Shown here in pieces: positions 40,701 through 49,700 of a stretch of 64,000 nucleotides of DNA; positions within the stretch are counted from its first letter, which is position 1; each line of letters opens with the position of its first letter. The position numbers and the translations under genes are program-made. This DNA comes from Pelecanus crispus (taxonomy: Eukaryota; Chordata; Aves; Pelecaniformes; Pelecanidae): the NCBI RefSeq assembly GCF_030463565.1, contig NC_134644.1, forward strand, positions 128,213,388 to 128,277,387. Reading direction: 5' to 3'. Under the pieces are notes generated by a model that saw only the letters and a program-made list of their open reading frames with translations, was not told the origin of the DNA and searched no databases.

Positions 40701-43700
40701 AGCCTGAGATGACATGTAGGTATTTTGTTTGTGACATCAGTAGTTGTGATATACCTCAATTTAGGCACACCAGAACATTTTTATACCTTTCTTAGGCAGA
40801 AAACTTACATTCTCATTGGGGATTCCTGTGTTTCTTACTTATGAGTTATCTACTTTCCTCTTTCTATACATCATTCAAATATTTAGAGATATTTGTTCAA
40901 CAGAAAGAAAAACTCCTGGCTTTGTATCTTACAGTAGCTATTAGCCAAGGACTGATGCTCTTGGGAATCAGATAACAGTACATGGAAAATTTGCTCACAC
41001 AGGAATAATAGTAGTGGTAGTGTTAGTCTTTTTTTTAAGGCAAAAATTATATAACTCCTTGTTCACAAAACCAGCCAATTAACTTTATGTATATGCGTGT
41101 ATATCTATGATAAATTTTTTAATATAAAATACATTTTCTAATCCCTAGTACAGTCCAAGTGAGTTATGATAAGGCATGATAGTTGATAGAGGTAAAGCCA
41201 AGATTCCAGTGGGTCAACCTTGGAAAGTTAATTTAAAGTAGAGATGTGTGTATCTGCAGTAAGGTATGATGAAAAATTCCAATAAAGCTTTGATTCATTG
41301 TCCTGTACGAGCCTTAAATGTGATAATTTCTGTCAGTTTTATTAGTTATTTAAATATAAGGATGTTATTTTAGTCTTTCCTTCTACTAAAAATTAACAAC
41401 TGCATTCCAGATTGGTTTGTTTTTTTGTTTTTTTTTTAATAATAGACAAAGCACAATGTTCCTATAAATCAAAGAGAGATTTGGTTGTTTGTGACTGACT
41501 CCGCATTGCAAAATGTGGTTCGTATAATTCCAAAAGTTGTTGCTGTGTCAGTCGCTGCATCGTGTGTGCTCAGTACGGAAATCACAGAAGCCCTCAGTGT
41601 TGCCTCACGACTCGTCTTCTTCAAGGATGCACTGTGGGGAAATGGTAAGCTTTATGCGTGGTTTTGAAGCAGTTGGAATCAAACTGAAATAGCATCCTCA
41701 TCTCTGACACTGCAATACATGACCTACGGAGACTTTCATTCTCAGATGAAGATGAGACATTGCAAGTTTGGGATGAGAAAGTTGAAAGAGGTTGTAATTA
41801 GAGCTTTCCCATAAGGTTTCTTTTTTACATTTTTTGCTTGATCTCTAAAGTAAATGAGAAATTCGGTGATCTTGTTGTATGTCCACCAGTATTTCTGTCA
41901 GTCTTCCCTGGCGGCTGTTGAATCTAATGACCAGAGTCAATCAAATTTGCTCGCTGGCAGAAGACTCAAAAATAATAAGAAACTTGGTTTCATTTGTTTT
42001 GATATTCTTGCAGAAACTTGTTTTATTGACCTTAACTACCTCTAAAAGTATCAGGAGGGTGAGTCTGGAGACACGTGTGTCCCTAGATACAGAAATTTTA
42101 CAAACTCTCCTATACTGTCTTAGCCGTGAGTCTTTGCCGCCATACAGATCACGTAATGATGGTAGTTCACTTTACATTCATTTTTAGCCACTCTTTTTTG
42201 AGGTTCAGGTATGGTTCTGTATGGTGCCTGCACGTGTAGTTCACATCTCACACCTTCAGTCACTTCTAAAATGTAAGCGGACTGGAAGCACCAACCTGTG
42301 TAAATGGTTGTGTCCACCAAAGCAAAAATCTCTGCTTTGGAGAATAAAGCATTGCATGCACCCACTCTTTGTAATCTTTGAAACAAAGTAAGACCACCTG
42401 AAGGGGTGCCCAAGCTTATTACCAGGGAATAGACAGTAACGTTGTGTTTGCAGGGAGTGTGGTGCGATGCAGTCAGACTGAAATCAGACTCTCTTTGCCA
42501 TGTTCAAAGTCTTAAAACGTCTTTTTTTCCCTGGGAGTCACAAAGTGTAACGAGAGCATGATGCATGTATCGCTGAAAGCAAAATATTTTGTCATTGAGA
42601 AAACCTGACGGAGTCTATCCATCTGTTTAGTAGCTGGCAGAGATCGTTGTCTTTATTGGCTGTGACAATTAACATGGTCACCTTTTTCCTTGTTACTGTA
42701 CTGAGTTGAAATGTCTTTGTTGGCAGGTAGGATTATTTGTGTTGAACGTACTGTTCTCTTATTACAAAAGCCTCTTTTGTACTCGGCTGCCGGTGCTGAC
42801 CTCAGTGAGCTGACTGGCCCTGTCAGACTCGATGAGCTGGATTCTACAACACAGGCCAACTCCATTTGTGCTGTAAGAGGTTTGTATGGCCTTTCCTGAA
42901 ATGAATGCTATTAATTATTTGTGCTCACTTTAATCTTTTAGGTCCTTGTATTGATTTCTTGCACAAACAGCATGGAGGGATAAAAAAGCACAGTATTGCT
43001 GTGGGTCGTTAGGATATTTAAGTTTTTATACTTCTTTGTGGGCTCTGTTTGCCTTTTGCGGGCCAAGCTCTGTTCCCACTCACTCATACCCCAGAATAAA
43101 TGTTTGATGCACAATCTGTTTTACTATATTCCTTCCTTCGCCCTCTTCTTTCAGGAGCCTTCTGTTCACACCAGCCTTGTTGATGTTGGCAACAGTAAGG
43201 CATACGAATATTTTTTAGGCAGATGGATAAGATATGTTAGCCAGATCCTGAATGGTAGGGGTTAGTGTCTGATTTCCCTGGAGCTTTGCTGCAATGGGGC
43301 AATTTAATATTTCACCATAGTCATCGAGCATAACTTGGCCAATATTTGCTCACCAGCCACTTTGGATCATTGCTTTGTCTAATATTTCAGTCCTACCACT
43401 AACCATGCAGAAACATTTCTTACAATGTATTTTCCAACATTTCCTAATCATGCAGAAACATTTCCTACTGTGTATTTTCTAATGCTTTGTCCAGTCAGCT
43501 TCTTAAACCTCCTAGTTGTAGAGTGCCTATAGGGAAAAGTCCTTAAAAGCCCAATAACTCTTGGCTTTTAAAGATATTTTCCTTTCTTAATTTAACTCTT
43601 GATTCTAGTAGCCCTTGTAGAAAATTTGTGAAACTGTTTTACATTTACACCTTCAAGTATTCACTGGAACATTTAAATTAGCTTTAAAATAATAGCAAAT

Positions 43701-46700
43701 AATGGTTACAAATTAATCCTTCCAGCTATAACGCAACGCACTGAAAAGACAGTTTGAAACCACGCAGAGCTGTTACTAAACATACCTTCTCTTACGGTAG
43801 AGCCACAAGTTAGCAATGCCTCTGTGATTAATAAATGAGCACCTTGCAGTGACAAATCTTGAACTCCCTAACAATGCATAATGAAAACCAAGCACAACTA
43901 GAGGCATTTCACTCAAAGCCTTGGTTGCTATATACATCTCACATCGATATGGTGAGTTACTGGAAAGATATTTCTGTCACTGGGTGTGAAATACTTTTTG
44001 GCTTTTTTTTTTTAACCTCTCCTATAGTTATGCTAAGAATTATCACTTCTCCGCTCTTAATTTTGTAACTAAGCATGCAAAATGCTGGTCTTCTTTTGTC
44101 CCATTGACAGGGTACATACTAGGATAAAGCAAACATTTCCCTGTCCTTTCTTTTTCCAGCAGAACAAAGAAAATACACCTTTGTGATCTGCTGTGTAAAC
44201 AAGTACTTACTTTACACACATGGGAGGTGTCATGCTTTCCCCGTTCTGTATTACAGATGGAAGAATGTCAAAAGGAGAAATGAATCCTACAGCCTTGTCT
44301 TGCTTCATCTGAAATTTGTCCAGGGTAGCTGTTATCAGTATGTTCCCACACATTTGTACCAATGTAGAATATAAAGTGCCTTCTTTATACCTATGCTAAT
44401 GCTATATGTAGATGATAACTCTCACTTTTATGTGTAACTAAAATTACTTCATTTTAGCATTTAAGATATATATCTAGTGTTTTGGAATTCGGTTGGTTAT
44501 TGCCTACATCTTTCTACTGAAGAAGTGAAATGAATAGCACTAACCTTACCTTGTTGGTGCGAGCACATGTGTTTGATGGAGTAACCCATGAAGGAAAAAT
44601 TATCATCTCTAAAATTCACTCACTGTCTCTGTCTCTTAACTCAGAGAGTTGTTAGTCTGGCTTTCAATGGGAAGCAGTATTACCTCATTCATTCTTTTTC
44701 TTTGTGCCCTCCTTTCACTTCCTGTACTTCTGGTCACCTACGTATGCTGTATGTGGGCCTTCTCTCACCTAACACTCAAAAAGGCTGCAAAAGCTTTACC
44801 CCTTCTTGAAGTAGTTCTCCTTCCTGCTCCTTTGCAGTCATGGCTGCTCCTCATGGCTCTCAGGGATTCAGCAGGCTCAACCTTCCCTAGAAAAACTTCT
44901 TTTTAACCGCTGAAAAATGTAGGTGGTCATTCAAGTCCCCATCCACAGATAGAGCAATTGGTCACGGTGTCAGAGCTTCCAGGAGTGCCAGGATTGGGGA
45001 GGGACACAGGCCATGCTGCCTGCTGGGTTTTAGGTAGATGGGTCATTTTTTGGAAGGTGTATCAATAGGATAAGTTAGGTTGGAAGGAACCTCTGAAGTT
45101 CTAACTCCAGTCCTAACTCCTGCTCAAAGCTGGGTCCTGAGCAACCTGGTACAACTCTATAGCTGGCCCAGCTTTAAAAGGACAATGTTGCAATCCAAGC
45201 AGATCCGCTAAGTTTGTCAGAAATCCTTGTTTCAGAGAGGTTCAGTCATATCGGCATTGGTTTTGAGTGTCTTGTGCTTCAACAGATGAGTGAAAACCTG
45301 TGGTTGCTTTCTACTGCAAAGTTTATTATTCTTTTAAAGATGAGTCTGCGGTTCTCACCTGTGAGCTCAGGGTTAATAGATTTATTTTCTTATCACTATG
45401 CATTGCAAAGTAATTCCTAACCTCTTTTTGCTGTATAGTAGCAGTCAGGATGACTTAAGTCTTGGCAGTTCATACTGCACAGAACTGTTTTTCCCCTTAA
45501 CCATGCTTATGAGCAAATTCTAATTAGTCCATACCGCATACGTTATGTGGGAATATTACTTGATTAATGATATTTGCCTAGTATATGACTCACCACCAGT
45601 GATTGAATTTCAACCTTGGATATTTTCATACCCAACACCCTTACTCAGGGGTGGTTTTTTTTCAGTTGCCCTCTTAACAGTGTGAACAAAATGGGGTCAA
45701 TCAGCTTACCTATGTTTCTCTCTTTGATTGAACTTTTCCCCTTCCTGTCCATTAATCAGGGTAACTTACCGGGGGGGAAAAAAAACCAACATTCATTTTT
45801 TGAACATTTCAACCAGAGTGTTACTTTTAATCCTCAGCCCTTCTTTGCATTCCTCACCAGAGACCTGTTTTTCCAGGTGTTGTCCTATTATCAGTCTCTT
45901 CTTAATAATGTCAGCCACAACCCATAAAAATAGACTAGAGGTAAAAATCGAATTTTGGCTATGTGCATTTCCATTTAAAAGAAGGCTCTCAGGAAAATAT
46001 CCGAAAGGTTTGTGAACATCAAGCAAAATCTAGAGTCTTGACAAAGATGTGCAGCAGTTCAGCAGCTTAAACTTGAGAAATCACTTTGTATGCAGCATGC
46101 ACAAGACTGTCAATCTGTTGCCGCCTTCGGTTGTGTTTGTTCTGACTTCACTGATCTCTGGTGGTTTTCTCGAGGACACTCCATGTTGTCGTCAGAATAA
46201 ACCTCTCCACACGACATAATCTCGTCAGTATGATCCTGGTTAATTTTTTTCACATGTACTTGTATTACTTGTGCACTGGCATCCTGCAGTTGCAATATGG
46301 CACACAAATGGGGGGAAAGTTAAAAGGCTTAGAAACAGATCTGGCAGAAAAGGGGATTTTGTTTTGTTTTGTTTTTAAAATGATTTTTTAATGAAAAAGG
46401 AAACATACTCCGCAAACTAACTGGTAGCTTTTCTTTTCCATGAACACGGGGAACATGCCCATGCTGTGGCAGAAAGCATCCTACCTTGTAGTAGCAAGTG
46501 CTGATGGAAACTCCCAGTTTATCACAAAAACTGCAGAATCAAAATTATTCCTGTGACAGTCCAAGGGGTAAAATGCACAGAATTGCTTATTCTGTCAGTA
46601 AAATCCATGTTGTTTCGTTTTATGGATAGAAATCGGGTCATAAGTGTTGTATTTGAGAAGTACTTTTCCTCATCTTCAGACTTGCTGTCCTTTGAATCCC

Positions 46701-49700
46701 AAAGAAAATTACAGTTTTGTTGTTTATGTGTAGCTCCCTCCTTCCTGTCAATCCTTGTCCCAGGAGAACCAGGAAAGCAAGGGATTAACGCCCTATCTTA
46801 CAGACCAGGCAGTGTAAATGCTCCCTAGTCTCCAAGGGTTTCTTTTATTGAATGTAGTAGAAAACTGTGAGGTTCTTGCTCAATAGGAGCTGGAATTTTT
46901 AGTCTATACTTCTGTTGTACCAGTGAGGGTCTATTTTAGTGTAATTTCATTCTTACAGGTGATCCACTTTGTGTGCTTCAAAATGCCTAGAAGTATTTTC
47001 TCCATAAATAATGCTCATAATTTCAGCATATCGTTACCATAAAATATAATATAGTCTTTATTGGCTTCTCATAAAACTCTGAATATATTTTTTCTTGCCA
47101 AAACTAGCAAGGCCCTTTGTATTAGTCCAAAGTATCTTTGGCATTCCCTTCTTAGGCACACACTTAAATCCGTGGGCCAGATCTAATCTCTGTTAAATCA
47201 GTATAAATGAAGAATAACTCCATTGTTAATGGAATTTAACCTGCATCGTTGTTTTCAGAAGGGATTGGGTCTTCTCATCGGTTTGTGTTTCCTAAATACC
47301 AAGTTATCTGACCTGATGATTTTTATAGCTATTTATTGCCAGGGAAACATCAGAGCACCAGAAAGAAAACAAACAAACAAAAACAAATCAGAAAAACAAG
47401 AAAACCCAAACCAAAAGAACTGAACTCGTTTGGAAAGTTAATTATCAATTATCTGGTATTTTTAGAATGTAACACACTGCCATACTGTCATCCCTTGTTG
47501 GAGGGACGAAGGAGAAAGGGAGTGAGATTGCTGGAAGAGCTGATGCTTGCTCCGACCAGTCTTATTCTTCAGCTGAGGGTCAGAAAGGATCCAGAAAGAA
47601 ACCTGCTGTGAAGCCAGGAGTGACTGTGTTTGCTAGTTTGCTGTTAGTATTTTGTAAGAATTTCATTTTCTTTAGGTACTGTTGTTGGAGTTAATGAGAG
47701 CACTGCTTTCTCCTGGCCTACATGCGACAGATGTGGCAATGGAAAGTTGGAACTGTGTCCCCAGGACAGGTGAGAGTCAGCATGCTCTGGAGCACTCCAG
47801 GTGTTTTGCAGATGTAGCCATAACAGCAATAGGTGATGCAATGACTCCTGCAGGCACAGGCTGCACTTTGTTCCTTCCTAGAACCAAGACGTAGTATTTT
47901 TATTGCTGATGAACTGATAAAACCTGCAAGGTTAGATTAATTTATTAAGAAAGATAAAAGTAGATATGAAGTGGTTTGAATTTGCAGTTATCACTTTTTT
48001 TCCAAACTAATCTTAAAGTATTGCTTATAAAGATTTCATAGCCCACTGCATTATAATATTAGTTTTAATAAACATCCATATAAAACACAGGTCTGGTTTT
48101 AAGCTCCTTTAAAAGTAGCTTCTTGTGTTTGTCTACCCTACCGTGTTACCCTGTGTACCACCAATTCACCTCATTTTTATATTGAACTGTGATCTTTGCT
48201 GTAATTCACGTACATGTGAAAGAGTTTCAGACCTATTAAATTGATAACCTTTCTAAGAAGGATGTTGAATAATTCTGGGAGTACAGCTGTCCCAGATGTG
48301 AAGACTGATCCTACAGGACCTGTTACCACCTGAAGTGCTAAACCTGCGTCACGCTGGCATGCTCTTGGAAAGCCTCCCCTTCAGCTGCCTAGCCAGCTTG
48401 CTCTTGCAGAGGCCGAGATACCTGATGGGATAAAACCACAAGAGGATAAGAGAGTAGTCAGAGCGTGAAAAGAAGGAAAGGGGGGTTCTTTCTACTGGAA
48501 AAGCTTACAAAAAGCCTAAGGGGAAGTTGGGTGGGTTTGATCCCATTGAAATAGATAACATTTTCCTAAATATAAGAAGCTTTACCGCTTATGCTTTGTT
48601 ACGTATAGCTTCCGGGGGCGGGGGGAAAAGGCTGAAAATAAAAAAAAAAGCTGCCCTATGTTACACTATCATGCAGAAAGTAAGGATCTGTGTACGTTCA
48701 CACAGTAGTGTAGTGCCATTAAAAAAAAAATATCTACTGTGAAGGACACTTTTGCTTCATTTGGAGAACAATGTAGCATCGATATTTGTTTAAGACATTA
48801 TTCCAACAAGCGCTTACAGCTGAGCTTAATTTTATGCATATGACTTAAGTGTGCGCTGAAGATGTTGAACGTTTGCTGAACAAGGACCTAAATCAATGTC
48901 ACTTGGGCCAAATGTAGACTACAAATTTTCTCTTGCCATAACTTTTAGAAGGTTATGATATTAATATTTGCTTAAGTGGGATGACTATAAATAGCAACCT
49001 CCCCCCATGTTGCCATAACTTACAAAAGGAAGATCCTTTTGCTAGAAGAGTTTAGGTCCTCCAAGAGAGTTACTTAGCTCTACCAAAAGAACAGCTCTAT
49101 TTGCTATTATCAGCTGAATCTCTACCAGGGCTTTCCTACTAAAAGTCTACCAGCAAAGTATTTTAGAGAATAAGCTAGCTGGTTTTTTGTGTGTTTTGAT
49201 TTACAAATGATAGCTTTTCCATTTCTCTATGGTTTTTCATCATTATTTGTGTGTTTCAGGGGATCGCTGTATTGCAACCAGTGCTCTGAAGTTGTCATTT
49301 CACCAGTTTTGAAAATGCAGCTGGAAGTCTTCTTGAGTTGTCCATCCCGATCTCAAAGTACAGTAAAAGTAAAGGTATGGCAAGAAGTGGGCTTCGGTGT
49401 ATTGGTTACAGTGAGGATAGGTATGTAGACACATAGGTACTGTAAGCCACACTTTTATAAACAGCTCTGTCAGAAGAAAAATTGAAAGATGTAAGAGTAT
49501 CCCGTAATTTAATCTGATACTAAACTTGTGTTTCATTGGACTAAGAACCCAGTTCCCAGATCTTACTCAAATAATACAGTCATTGAGTTCACCCTGAGGT
49601 TTGCAAACTGTTTTATTGTCCAGCTGAAGGGCTTTGGTGGGTTGGGCCTTGGGAAACCTCAGTCTCCACAGCCTAAAAGGAACACGTATTTTTAGACTCC

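Noticed and set aside
47676..47769. An alternative reading of the SPIDR exon as LLLELMRALLSPGL
   Set aside because: This frame does not connect in phase to the neighbouring exons and destroys the Cys4 motif that is continued in the next exon.
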